A stretch of 64,000 bases of DNA from Flagellimonas lutimaris (GTDB taxonomy: Bacteria; Bacteroidota; Bacteroidia; Flavobacteriales; Flavobacteriaceae), in contig NZ_QXFH01000063.1 of NCBI RefSeq assembly GCF_003581615.1, positions 37,340 through 101,339 on the forward strand, given 5' to 3'. Shown piece by piece: positions 27,859 through 36,653 of the stretch. Every line of letters starts with the position of its first letter. The first letter of the stretch is position 1. Under the pieces are notes generated by a model. That model was not told the origin of the DNA. It did no database searches and was given only the letters and a program-made list of their open reading frames with translations. The translations under genes and the position numbers were made by a program.

Positions 27859-29052
27859 ATGCCAAGTATCTCCAACAAAGGGAAACAAATGCCCGCATCT
27901 CCCATCCGTAAATTAGTACCTTATGCGGAAGCCGCAAAAAAGCGAGGTGTCCATGTCATCCACCTTAATATTGGACAGCCTGACATTAAAACCCCAAAAG
28001 TCGCTTTGGATGCTGTACGAAACCATAATATTGAAGTACTTGAGTATAGTATGACACAAGGTTCTGAGGCATATCGGCAAAAAATTGCAGCCTACTATGC
28101 CAAACAGGATATTTTTGTTGATGCTGAAGATATTATTGTGACCACAGGGGGTTCCGAAGCTTTGTCTTTTGCTATGGGAACCATTATGGACAATGGGGAT
28201 GAAATAATTATTCCCGAACCATTTTATGCCAACTACAATGGTTTTGCCACGGCAGCAGGAGTAAACGTGAAACCTATCGCTTCCTCTATTGAAAATAATT
28301 TTGCATTACCCCCTATTTCCAAATTTGAAGAGCTTATTACTCCAAAAACAAAGGCCATTCTTATTTGTAATCCCGGGAACCCGACGGGATACTTGTATAG
28401 CAAAGAAGAAATAGAGCAATTGGCCGAATTGGTCAAAAAACACAACCTTTTCCTTATTGCTGATGAAGTATATCGGGAATTCACCTACGATGGAAGGGAA
28501 CACTACTCCATACTTCAAGTTGAAGGATTGGAGGAGTATGCCATTGTTGTAGATTCCGTATCTAAACGATATAGTATGTGCGGCGCACGAATTGGTTGTT
28601 TGATTTCCAAAAACACCGAAGTGATAAGCACTGCCATGAAATTTGCACAAGCCCGCTTGTCGCCACCAACTTTCGCACAGATTGCCAGTGAGGCTGCCTT
28701 GGAAACTCCACAGGAATATTTTGATAATGTTATTGAAGAATATGTTTCCAGAAGGAATCTGTTAATTACAGAGCTAAATAAGTTGGAAGGTGTAAAGGTA
28801 GCTACTCCACAAGGCGCGTTTTACTGCGTTGTAGAGTTACCCATAGCAGATGCGGACCATTTTGCACAATGGTTGCTCGAAAGTTTTGTACTAGATGGAA
28901 ATACAGTGATGGTAGCCCCTGCCGCAGGCTTTTACGCCACGCCAGGATTAGGAAAAAATCAGATAAGAATTGCCTATGTGCTCGAAAAAGAGCAACTTGT
29001 GAAGGCTGTCCAAATTTTGGGCAAGGCCTTAACCGAGTACAACGCCAAGTGA
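27859..29052 (+). CDS. Class I/II pyridoxal phosphate aminotransferase (AspB-like)
   Basis: The 397-aa fold-type I aminotransferase has HLNIGQPDIKTP near residue 38, TTGGSEALSFAMG near 96, ICNPGNPTGYLYS near 170, and the PLP lysine in VDSVSKRYSMCGARIG near 235. Aspartate aminotransferase is the usual annotation for this clade, but specificity cannot be read here. Its TGA overlaps the GTG start of murB in GTGA, so both are translated in tandem. Confidence 0.92.
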   Translation: MPSISNKGKQMPASPIRKLVPYAEAAKKRGVHVIHLNIGQPDIKTPKVALDAVRNHNIEVLEYSMTQGSEAYRQKIAAYYAKQDIFVDAEDIIVTTGGSEALSFAMGTIMDNGDEIIIPEPFYANYNGFATAAGVNVKPIASSIENNFALPPISKFEELITPKTKAILICNPGNPTGYLYSKEEIEQLAELVKKHNLFLIADEVYREFTYDGREHYSILQVEGLEEYAIVVDSVSKRYSMCGARIGCLISKNTEVISTAMKFAQARLSPPTFAQIASEAALETPQEYFDNVIEEYVSRRNLLITELNKLEGVKVATPQGAFYCVVELPIADADHFAQWLLESFVLDGNTVMVAPAAGFYATPGLGKNQIRIAYVLEKEQLVKAVQILGKALTEYNAK

Positions 29053-30065
29053 ACATTCAGGAAAACATATCCTTAAAAAGCTACAATACCTTTGGTATTG
29101 ATGTAAAAGCCAAGTTCTTTGTTGAGATAACCGGATTGGTTCAACTCCAAAAAGCATTGGAACTTAAAGCATACCCCAAAAGGTTTATAATCAGTGGTGG
29201 AAGTAATATGCTGCTCACTAACGATATTGATGCTTTGGTCATGCATATTAACCTCAAAGGAATCACCGTTGTTGAGGAAGACGAGAAAACAGTAGAGGTT
29301 AAAGCGATGGCCGGTGAGAACTGGCACGAGTTGGTAATATGGAGTTTGAAACAAGGATACGGTGGGTTGGAAAACCTTTCGTTGATTCCAGGCAATGTAG
29401 GCACCGCCCCCATACAGAATATTGGTGCATATGGTGTAGAACTGAAAGATGTTTTTGTGAGCTGTGCCGCAATGGACGTTAAAACCGGTGAGCTAGAAGG
29501 TTTTGATAACGAAGCATGCAAATTTGGATACAGGGATTCCATTTTTAAAAATGAGGCCAAGGACAACTATATCATCACTTCGGTGGTGCTCAAGCTCACA
29601 AAAAAAGACCATGTACTTCACACAGGGTATGGTTCCATTGAGAATGAACTGAAGAATAATGGCATTGTTCATCCGACAATACAAGACATTTCCGATGCAG
29701 TAATTGCCATTCGAAAAAGTAAACTGCCCGACCCGAAAGAAATTGGAAACAGTGGCAGTTTCTTCAAAAACCCCATTGTTTCAAAAAAAGCTTTTGACAA
29801 ATTTAGTAAGTCACATCCAGATGCTCCCTTTTATGAGGTTGATGAAAATCAATATAAAATTCCAGCCGGTTGGCTTATTGAACAATGCGGATTTAAGGGA
29901 AAAAGGATCGGAGATGCTGGGGTGCACGATAAACAAGCCTTGGTTTTGGTAAATTACGGTAATGCAACAGGGAAGGAAATCTTAAATCTATCCAAAAAAA
30001 TTCAAGAGGAGGTCAAAAAGAAATTCAAGCTAAAAATACAACCAGAGGTAAACATAATAAAATAA
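29049..30065 (+). CDS. murB: UDP-N-acetylenolpyruvoylglucosamine reductase
   Basis: The 338-aa flavoenzyme reduces UDP-GlcNAc-enolpyruvate to UDP-MurNAc. Visible are NTFGIDVKAKFFVEI, the FAD-binding GGSNMLLTNDIDALV, GNVGTAPIQNIGAYGVEL, the catalytic-serine block GNSGSFFKNP near residue 235, and the C-terminal AGWLIEQCGFKGKRIGDAGVH. GTG 29049 is chosen because it gives the family N-terminus (VNIQENISLKSYNTFG) and couples to the aminotransferase stop; the longer frame upstream lies inside that gene. Confidence 0.95.
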   Translation: MNIQENISLKSYNTFGIDVKAKFFVEITGLVQLQKALELKAYPKRFIISGGSNMLLTNDIDALVMHINLKGITVVEEDEKTVEVKAMAGENWHELVIWSLKQGYGGLENLSLIPGNVGTAPIQNIGAYGVELKDVFVSCAAMDVKTGELEGFDNEACKFGYRDSIFKNEAKDNYIITSVVLKLTKKDHVLHTGYGSIENELKNNGIVHPTIQDISDAVIAIRKSKLPDPKEIGNSGSFFKNPIVSKKAFDKFSKSHPDAPFYEVDENQYKIPAGWLIEQCGFKGKRIGDAGVHDKQALVLVNYGNATGKEILNLSKKIQEEVKKKFKLKIQPEVNIIK

Positions 30066-30096
30066 CCCTCGCATTGAAATCAATAACGAGGGTTAT
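30062..30096. terminator. Hairpin overlapping the murB stop
   Basis: Perfect ten-base arms ATAACCCTCG (30062-30071) and CGAGGGTTAT (30087-30096) include the murB TAA. No T-run follows on the plus strand, so it is either an imperfect terminator or a 3'-end stabilising hairpin. Confidence 0.45.
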
Positions 30097-30188
30097 ACCA
30101 AACCAAACTAACCAAATTTATATATGCTGTCAGGGCTATACACCCTTTATTCTTTTATTAAGCAAAGTCAAAAATGCTTTTTCTGTCT

Positions 30189-30196
30189 TAGCTTTG
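30189..30196 (+). promoter_or_regulatory. Promoter -7 box upstream of sigma factor
   Basis: TAGCTTTG fits TAnnTTTG and lies 68 bases before the sigma-factor ATG at 30264. No -33 box is convincing. Confidence 0.33.
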
Positions 30197-30263
30197 TTTT
30201 ATATACGAGATAAATCCTATTTTAGATTTTGGCCCCTAAAAAATTTTACCAAAAGCATCATAA

Positions 30264-30830
30264 ATGAGCACATTGATCGAGAGACATATTGTTTCACTCC
30301 TAGCGGAAAAAGACGATAAGGCTATTTCCCTACTATATGAAAACTACGGTGATACACTCTTCGGTATTGCTTATAAAGTGGTAAAAGATGAGGATTTGGC
30401 ACAAGATATACTCCAAGAAAGTTTCATCAAAATTTGGAAAAAAGCAGATACCTACGATGCCTCTAAAGCCAAACTTTTCACCTGGTTGTTCCGAATTGTA
30501 CGAAATACCGCCATTGATAAGTTACGAAGTGTGACCAATAAATCGGATAAGGAAATCCAAATAGACGTTTCGGACGTATATAATGTAGGAGTGAAGGGTA
30601 TAAATCCCGAGCATTTGGACATCCAAGAAAACTTGGATAAAATTGAAGATAAATACAGAATTGTTCTGGAAGCCCTATTTTTTGAGGGAATGACGCAGCA
30701 AGAGGCAAGTGACGAATTGGAAATTCCTTTAGGAACCATAAAGTCCAGATTAAAAATAGGCCTTCGAGAACTCGGAAAGATTTATGGGACCACGATGTCT
30801 TTACTCCTCATCTTAAATCTATTGTCATGA
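30264..30830 (+). CDS. ECF-type RNA polymerase sigma factor (SigK-like)
   Basis: The 188-aa product has sigma region 2 (DEDLAQDILQESFIKIWKKA near residue 45-65, with the LFTWLFRIVRNTAIDKLRS core) and region 4 (YRIVLEALFFEGMTQQEASDELEIPLGTIKSRL near 135-165). It would direct a stress or surface regulon. The gene overlaps the following anti-sigma gene by four bases (ATGA), so sigma and inhibitor are made in fixed ratio. Its C-terminus ends in a hydrophobic stretch (TTMSLLLILNLLS), which is unusual for a cytoplasmic sigma factor. Confidence 0.93.
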   Translation: MSTLIERHIVSLLAEKDDKAISLLYENYGDTLFGIAYKVVKDEDLAQDILQESFIKIWKKADTYDASKAKLFTWLFRIVRNTAIDKLRSVTNKSDKEIQIDVSDVYNVGVKGINPEHLDIQENLDKIEDKYRIVLEALFFEGMTQQEASDELEIPLGTIKSRLKIGLRELGKIYGTTMSLLLILNLLS

Positions 30831-31585
30831 AGGAAAAAGTTAAAATATTTTTAGAATCCGACATTTTGGAAAAGTACCTTTTGGGCGATACAACAAAAGA
30901 AGAAACCCAAAAGGCAGAAAGGTATATTGCCATGTATCCCGAAGTAAGGGAAACATATGATGTGCTCCAAAAGAACTTGGAGACTTTTGCCAATTTGTAC
31001 GCCAAAAAGACACCGGAAGGCCTTAAGGAAATTATACTTTCCAGCGCCAAGAAAGAGACAATGGCAAGTAAAAGGTTCATACGTTATGCCATTGCAGCCA
31101 GTGTGGCCATTATGATTTTTGCCGGCTCTTCGATTTTCTTCTGGAATCAGAACAAAACACTTCAAGAGGAAAATACCATGGTCACCAACCAAATCAAGTA
31201 TTTGGAGAACAACATGAAAGATCAATTGGCAGATATGAGAAACCAATTTATTGTTCTTAACAATCCGGCCACTAAAAAATACCAAGTAAAAGGAGAAAAA
31301 GAAGGTAAAGAACTCAAGGCCATTGCTTATATCAATCCCGTCAAAAAACTTTCTTACATCAATGTTAGCAATGTCCCTGAACTTCCAGAGGACAAATGTT
31401 TCCAAATGTGGGCCGAAGTCAACGGTGAATTGGTGAACTTGGGTGTGATCAAGGATTTTGATGAAAAAGACAAGCTTCTTGCAATACCTTATGCCGATAA
31501 CGCAGTGGGCTACATTACCATTGAGCCCAAAGGTGGAAACAATGCTCCATCAGTAGACAATATTGTGGCCAACATTAAATACTAA
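30827..31585 (+). CDS. Anti-sigma factor, RskA family
   Basis: The 252-aa protein has an N-terminal cytoplasmic anti-sigma part (about 1-80, FLESDILEKYLLGDTTKEE), one membrane segment near 85-105 (YAIAASVAIMIFAGSSIFFW), a short coiled coil (LQEENTMVTNQIKYLENN), and a periplasmic RskA domain (KCFQMWAEVNGELVNLGVI, then LLAIPYADNAVGYITIEPKGG). It should hold the upstream sigma factor at the membrane and release it by regulated proteolysis, as known for RskA and SigK. Confidence 0.92.
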   Translation: MKEKVKIFLESDILEKYLLGDTTKEETQKAERYIAMYPEVRETYDVLQKNLETFANLYAKKTPEGLKEIILSSAKKETMASKRFIRYAIAASVAIMIFAGSSIFFWNQNKTLQEENTMVTNQIKYLENNMKDQLADMRNQFIVLNNPATKKYQVKGEKEGKELKAIAYINPVKKLSYINVSNVPELPEDKCFQMWAEVNGELVNLGVIKDFDEKDKLLAIPYADNAVGYITIEPKGGNNAPSVDNIVANIKY

Positions 31586-31637
31586 GGGCTAAGTTTAAAG
31601 AAACCTTAAACTTCCTAACCTTTAGCAAGGTATTTTG

Positions 31638-31645
31638 TACCTTTG
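31638..31645 (+). promoter_or_regulatory. Promoter -7 box before small Cys-rich gene
   Basis: TACCTTTG fits TAnnTTTG and ends 15 bases before the ATG at 31661. The -33 region is not clear. Confidence 0.38.
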
Positions 31646-31660
31646 CCCAAAAGTTGGATT

Positions 31661-31870
31661 ATGAAGTTAGCATTAGTTACCATCGGATTATTGGCACTTG
31701 CATTTGCAGGAATAGCTATTAAAATCTGGGGGAAAAAGAACGGTGAGTTTGCCGGCACATGCGCAAGTCAAAGTCCGTTTTTGAACAAGGACGGACAAGC
31801 TTGTGGGTTTTGTGGAAAACTTCCAGAGGAACAAGATTGTAAAAAAGACACTATTACCAACACGCATTAA
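31661..31870 (+). CDS. Small Cys-rich membrane-anchored protein, function unknown
   Basis: A 69-aa product from ATG 31661 (an upstream TTG at 31643 overlaps the promoter-like box). Residues 2-22 form one membrane helix (LALVTIGLLALAFAGIAIKIW). The rest is short and cysteine-rich: GTCASQSPFLNKDGQACGFCGK and then EEQDC, giving five cysteines including a CGFCG pair. This resembles small flavobacterial 'membrane or secreted protein' entries. A metal site or redox pair is possible. It sits between two sigma-factor loci with its own promoter-like box. Confidence 0.78.
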   Translation: MKLALVTIGLLALAFAGIAIKIWGKKNGEFAGTCASQSPFLNKDGQACGFCGKLPEEQDCKKDTITNTH

Positions 31871-31900
31871 CCTGCAATATTCTAGGTAAGCTTCAAATTT

Positions 31901-32461
31901 TTGGAAAAAACCGACGATTCCATCAAAGAAATTATACAAAAGGCAAAAAAAGGAAACCAAATTGCCTTTAGTACACTCTTGGATACTTTTTGGAACGATG
32001 TTTATGGTTTTCAGATACTTCGCACCAAAAATGAAAATGACGCAGAGGATATTACCATAAGAACATTTTCCAAGGCTTTCGATAAAATTGACACTTACGA
32101 TGAAACGTATGAGTTCAAAACCTGGCTTATCACCATCTCCAAAAACCTTCATGTAGACCTTCTTAGAAAACGTAAAAGAAGCCTGTTGAACGAGATGGAT
32201 TCCCGAGGGGACGAAGTAAAAAAGGTTTTGGACGAAACACCATCCGTAGAAGACCGATTGATTACCGAGCAAAACTTGGCCAACCTACTTAGGGATATCA
32301 AAAAATTAAAACCTCATTACCAAAGGGTCATTAACCTGCGCTATTTTCACGAAATGAGTTATGCCGACATCGCCAAAGAACTCAACGAACCCGTAAACAA
32401 TGTGAAGGTAAAGTTGCTTAGGGCAAAGAAGCTTTTGGCCGAAATCATCAAAAAAAAGTGA
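31901..32461 (+). CDS. ECF-type RNA polymerase sigma factor
   Basis: The 186-aa product starts at TTG (MEKTDDSIKEIIQKAKKG). Region 2 includes NDAEDITIRTFSKAFDKIDTYD and FKTWLITISKNLHVDLLRKRK; region 4 includes YQRVINLRYFHEMSYADIAKELNEPVNNVKVKLLRAKKLL, cited in two parts around residues 135-175. No anti-sigma gene is adjacent. The next gene downstream is lipA, 62 bases away with its own promoter-like box. Confidence 0.92.
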   Translation: MEKTDDSIKEIIQKAKKGNQIAFSTLLDTFWNDVYGFQILRTKNENDAEDITIRTFSKAFDKIDTYDETYEFKTWLITISKNLHVDLLRKRKRSLLNEMDSRGDEVKKVLDETPSVEDRLITEQNLANLLRDIKKLKPHYQRVINLRYFHEMSYADIAKELNEPVNNVKVKLLRAKKLLAEIIKKK

Positions 32462-32497
32462 GCCACCTCAGTTCACAAATTTTCCTTCCCAGTTTTG

Positions 32498-32505
32498 TAT
32501 CTTTG
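32498..32505 (+). promoter_or_regulatory. Promoter -7 box before lipA
   Basis: TATCTTTG fits TAnnTTTG, 18 bases before the lipA ATG. No clear TTTG at -33. Confidence 0.37.
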
Positions 32506-32523
32506 TAAACCAAATTTATTTGT

Positions 32524-33399
32524 ATGAGTACAAGTGTAGCAGAAAATGTTCTTCCACCCAAAGGAAAGCCAAAATGGCTAAGGGTTAAGCTCCCAACAGG
32601 TAAAAAATACACTCAGCTAAGAGGCCTAGTGGACAAGTACGACCTACATACCATTTGCACCTCTGGAAGTTGCCCAAATATGGGCGAATGTTGGGGAGAA
32701 GGCACAGCTACCTTTATGATTTTGGGCAACATTTGTACCCGCTCCTGTGGGTTTTGCGGCGTAAAAACAGGCCGACCCGAAACAGTGGATTGGGCAGAAC
32801 CTGAAAAAGTGGCCCGTTCCATAAAAATCATGAACATTCAGCATGCCGTACTTACATCTGTGGATCGTGACGACCTTAAGGATATGGGATCCATTATTTG
32901 GGCCGAAACAGTAAAAGCTGTCAGGAGAATGAACCCGGAGACTACTATGGAAACACTTATTCCAGACTTTCAAGGAATCTCCACACACTTGGATAGAATA
33001 CTGAACGTAGCTCCAGAAGTCATCTCCCATAACATGGAAACTGTAAAACGTTTGACTAGAGAAGTTAGGATACAGGCCAAATACGAACGAAGCCTCGAAG
33101 TGCTGGACTATTTGAAGAAAAACGGTGCAAAAAGAACTAAATCGGGTATTATGCTCGGTCTAGGAGAAGAGGAAAATGAAGTTATCACAACTATGGAAGA
33201 CCTTAGAAAGGCTGATGTTGATGTAATTACTATTGGCCAATACCTTCAACCTTCAAAAAAACACCTGCCCGTAAAGCAGTTTATTTTACCAGAGCAGTTC
33301 AAAAAATATGAGGAAGTAGGGTTGGAAATGGGCTTTAGGCATGTGGAAAGTGGAGCCTTGGTTCGCTCATCTTACAAGGCACACAAACACATTCACTAG
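32524..33399 (+). CDS. lipA: Lipoyl synthase
   Basis: The 291-aa radical-SAM enzyme inserts two sulfurs into octanoyl groups on lipoyl domains. Both iron-sulfur cluster motifs are present: the auxiliary-cluster cysteines in [13 protein letters not shown] near residue 45 and the radical-[13 protein letters not shown] (CxxxCxxC) near 75. The C-terminal [11 protein letters not shown], with the conserved RSSY serine ligand, is also present. Length is standard. It is followed 24 bases later by gap. Confidence 0.97.
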   Translation: MSTSVAENVLPPKGKPKWLRVKLPTGKKYTQLRGLVDKYDLHTICTSGSCPNMGECWGEGTATFMILGNICTRSCGFCGVKTGRPETVDWAEPEKVARSIKIMNIQHAVLTSVDRDDLKDMGSIIWAETVKAVRRMNPETTMETLIPDFQGISTHLDRILNVAPEVISHNMETVKRLTREVRIQAKYERSLEVLDYLKKNGAKRTKSGIMLGLGEEENEVITTMEDLRKADVDVITIGQYLQPSKKHLPVKQFILPEQFKKYEEVGLEMGFRHVESGALVRSSYKAHKHIH

Positions 33400-33423
33400 C
33401 ACAACCTCCCTTCCCTCCCAATC

Positions 33424-34434
33424 ATGAAAAATATCACTGTTGGCATCAATGGCTTTGGCCGTATCGGCAGAACCCTTTTTAGGCTTTTACTGAACCATCC
33501 AAACATCAAAGTAGTGGCCATAAACGATTTGGCCAATGCCGAAACCCTTGCTCATTTATTAAAGTACGATAGCATTCATGGGGTGTTGAATGCAGATGTG
33601 TCACACAAGGACAATTGTATTCTAGTCGAAGGAAGGGAAATCCCTGTACTTAATTGCAATCATCCCAAAGAAATCGATTGGAAATCTCATCAGGTTGATA
33701 TTGTTGTTGAATCCACCGGGAAATTCAAAACAAGTGAAGATTTGGGATTTCATGTGAAAAATGGGGCCAAAAAAGTGATTCTTTCTGTTCCTCCGCTGGA
33801 TGAATCGATTAAAATGGTGGTTTTAGGGGTCAATGAGGAAATTATCAATGCTGAGGACGAAATTATTTCCAATGCCTCTTGCACTACCAACAATGCAGCC
33901 CCCATGATCAAGGTAATTAATGGGTTATGTGGCATAGAGCAGGCATATATCACCACGATACACTCCTATACCTCAGACCAAAGTTTGCACGATAGTCCCC
34001 ACCGAGACCTCAGAAGATCTAGGGCCGCCGGACAATCCATAATACCTACCACAACAGGGGCCGCCAAAGCCTTGACAAGTATTTTTCCTGAACTATCCGA
34101 TGTAATAGGTGGATGTGGCATACGTGTTCCGGTTCCTAACGGTTCACTAACTGATATTACCTTCAATGTAATAAAAGAAACTTCCATTGAAGAAATAAAC
34201 GCTACCTTTAAAAAACAAGCAGAAAACAGCCTAAAAGGCATACTCAATTATACAGAAGACCCTATCGTTTCTATCGATATAAACAATAGTTATTACTCTT
34301 GTACGTTTGATTCTTTGATGACCTCAGTGATTGGCAAAATGGTAAAAATCATTGGATGGTACGATAATGAAACTGGATATTGCTCCAGAATAATTGATTT
34401 AATAGCTTTGCTCATTAAGAAAAACTACGTTTGA
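33424..34434 (+). CDS. gap: Glyceraldehyde-3-phosphate dehydrogenase, type I
   Basis: The 336-aa enzyme has the NAD-binding INGFGRIGRTLFR at the N-terminus, the catalytic cysteine in SNASCTTNNAAP near residue 155, HSYTSDQ near 182, and RAAGQSIIPTTTGAAKAL near 200. Substitutions such as SHKDNCILVEGREIPVL suggest it is a paralogue rather than the main glycolytic copy; flavobacteria commonly have two, so this is an inference. Its stop overlaps the TTG start of the hybrid kinase by four bases. Confidence 0.94.
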   Translation: MKNITVGINGFGRIGRTLFRLLLNHPNIKVVAINDLANAETLAHLLKYDSIHGVLNADVSHKDNCILVEGREIPVLNCNHPKEIDWKSHQVDIVVESTGKFKTSEDLGFHVKNGAKKVILSVPPLDESIKMVVLGVNEEIINAEDEIISNASCTTNNAAPMIKVINGLCGIEQAYITTIHSYTSDQSLHDSPHRDLRRSRAAGQSIIPTTTGAAKALTSIFPELSDVIGGCGIRVPVPNGSLTDITFNVIKETSIEEINATFKKQAENSLKGILNYTEDPIVSIDINNSYYSCTFDSLMTSVIGKMVKIIGWYDNETGYCSRIIDLIALLIKKNYV

Positions 34435-36653
34435 ACTTCAACCTAGTAAACAAAAAAATAGGCGAAAAATCGCTGCTTCTATTGTGTATATTACTATGCG
34501 CACAATTCTCTTTTGCCCAAAGTGAAAGTAATTCTGCTTCAGATGTAAAGTCTATTTTTGATGAGTTTATGGGCTATCGCCATGAAAACAAAATAGACAA
34601 GGCCTTGGAAACCTTGGACAACGCTGCCAACATTGCAGAGAACAATGAAGACGCTAAACTTTTGGTGGACACCTATCATCAATATGCAAGATTGTTTTTG
34701 GAAGAAGGCGATATAGATACTGCAATTTTTTATTTAGAACGGGCGGGAGACTTCTTAAAGGACACTTCCTATTCATATGGGCAAGCATTCCATTTATATT
34801 TGGATGGAGCTCTTAGATATGGAGAAGGCAATAATTTTCAAGCCTTGAAACAGCTAGAGGAATCCAGAAAACTTAGCAACAATAGAAATCTTACCAATAA
34901 TATACTTTTACTTGAGGCCTATATTTACACCAATATTGAAAAATATGATGACGCCATTAAAAACCTGCATGCGTTAATCGTTAACTCAGATGATAAAGAG
35001 CGTGCTTATTTGGCAACAAAAGCTAACCTACAATTGGCCAACATAAGCATTACCTTAAATGACCTTGAAGAAGCCATTATTCATTCCAAAGCAGCTTTGG
35101 AGTTGGCTCAAAAGCATGGTTTTGCCAAGGAAATTAAAAACGCTTACGAGCAATTGTCCAATATCTATGAGATAAATGGCAACTATGAAGAGTCATTGAT
35201 GTACACCAAAGAATTGGCTCAAATCAAGGATTCCATATTTAATACAGAGAAAGCTAAACTGGATGCGGATACAGCGGATAAAATCCGGTTCGACCACCAA
35301 ATGAACGAGCTTAATAAGCTCCAGGCCAAGAACGAAGAGCTGAGTGAATCGAAGAACCGTTCAGAAATAACGGCCATATTAACTTCTGCTTTTTTGACCA
35401 TTATTTCTCTTTTGGCAGTTTCATTGTTCAGAAACAACCAGATCAAACTAAAAACAAACGATCTTCTTTATACCAAAAACAAGGAGCTGGAGTTGGCTAG
35501 GGATGCGGCGGTTTCTGCTATGGAAGCCAAAACCAATTTCCTATCAACAGTTACGCATGAGCTTAGGACACCTTTATATGCTGTTACAGGGCTCACCCAT
35601 CTTTTATTGGAGGAAAACCCGTCTGAACATCAAAAAGAACATTTAAAATCATTAAAATTCTCAGGAGAATACCTGCTTAATTTTATAAATGACATCCTTC
35701 AAATAAATAAAATTGATGCGGACAAACTTGAACCGCTAAGTATAGAGTTCAAACTTGAAAAAGTACTTAGGGATGTTGTGGAATCACTACAACAAAATGC
35801 GAATGAAAAGAATACTGAGCTCATTCTGGATTATGATAACAAAATCCCAAAAAAATTATTGGGAGACCCCATAAAGCTATCCCAAATTTTCATGAACCTT
35901 GTTGGCAACGCCCTCAAATTCACCAAAAATGGCAAAGTTGAGGTCATAGCCAAAATGCTGAAAAAAGAAGAAGACCAAGTAAAACTATATTTTGAAGTAA
36001 GAGATAACGGAATAGGCATTTCGGAGGACCAGCAGAAAAATATCTTTGAAAGTTTTGAGCAAGGGTCTATACAAATCAACAGAGAATATGGAGGTACTGG
36101 TCTTGGATTGACCATTGTTAAGAGTCTTTTGGGCTTGTTTGGTAGCACAATCAACCTGGAGAGTGAACTTGGCCACGGAAGTTCCTTCTATTTTGAAATG
36201 GATGTGGATTACGAAAGTAAAGAAGGAGAAGAAGTTGCCTTTGAACTGAATCCCGAAGAGTTCCAATTTAAAGGGTTGCATGTTCTTGTGGTTGAAGACA
36301 ACAAAATCAATCAGGTGATCACCAAAAAAATGCTCACCAAAAAAGAAATCACCTGCGATATCGCCAATAATGGTAACGAAGCCATTGACCTAGCCAAAAG
36401 CAACACCTACGATGCTATTTTAATGGACATCCATATGCCGGGTATTAGTGGGGAAGAAGCTACCCGACAAATACGTAAGTTTGATACAGTTATTCCAATT
36501 ATTGCACTTACAGCCATTTCTTTGGACGATAGTTTGGACAGTTTCTATGAGGCAGGCTGCAATGATGTGGTCACAAAACCGTTTAAGCCCGAAGTGTTCT
36601 ACCAAAAAATTGGTGAGAATATCTTTAGAAGCAAAATGGAAGGTTCCGTTTAG
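34431..36653 (+). CDS. TPR-containing hybrid histidine kinase/response regulator
   Basis: The 740-aa product starts at TTG with a signal peptide (LLLLCILLCAQFSFAQ). It has periplasmic TPR-like repeats (about 30-270), a coiled coil (KLQAKNEELSESKNRSE), one membrane segment near 320-340, HisKA (FLSTVTHELRTPLYAVTG near 372, phospho-histidine in HELRTP), HATPase (NALKFTKNG, RDNGIGIS, GGTGLGLTIV) and a C-terminal receiver (VVEDNKINQVI, AILMDIHMPG, TKPFKP). No HPt or output domain is fused. Coupling to gap is unusual but may be only positional. It is convergent with lpxK (4-base overlap). Confidence 0.93.
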   Translation: MNFNLVNKKIGEKSLLLLCILLCAQFSFAQSESNSASDVKSIFDEFMGYRHENKIDKALETLDNAANIAENNEDAKLLVDTYHQYARLFLEEGDIDTAIFYLERAGDFLKDTSYSYGQAFHLYLDGALRYGEGNNFQALKQLEESRKLSNNRNLTNNILLLEAYIYTNIEKYDDAIKNLHALIVNSDDKERAYLATKANLQLANISITLNDLEEAIIHSKAALELAQKHGFAKEIKNAYEQLSNIYEINGNYEESLMYTKELAQIKDSIFNTEKAKLDADTADKIRFDHQMNELNKLQAKNEELSESKNRSEITAILTSAFLTIISLLAVSLFRNNQIKLKTNDLLYTKNKELELARDAAVSAMEAKTNFLSTVTHELRTPLYAVTGLTHLLLEENPSEHQKEHLKSLKFSGEYLLNFINDILQINKIDADKLEPLSIEFKLEKVLRDVVESLQQNANEKNTELILDYDNKIPKKLLGDPIKLSQIFMNLVGNALKFTKNGKVEVIAKMLKKEEDQVKLYFEVRDNGIGISEDQQKNIFESFEQGSIQINREYGGTGLGLTIVKSLLGLFGSTINLESELGHGSSFYFEMDVDYESKEGEEVAFELNPEEFQFKGLHVLVVEDNKINQVITKKMLTKKEITCDIANNGNEAIDLAKSNTYDAILMDIHMPGISGEEATRQIRKFDTVIPIIALTAISLDDSLDSFYEAGCNDVVTKPFKPEVFYQKIGENIFRSKMEGSV

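Noticed and set aside
28869..29048. 60-residue N-terminal extension of MurB
   Set aside because: It overlaps the aminotransferase reading frame and the family N-terminus begins just after GTG 29049.
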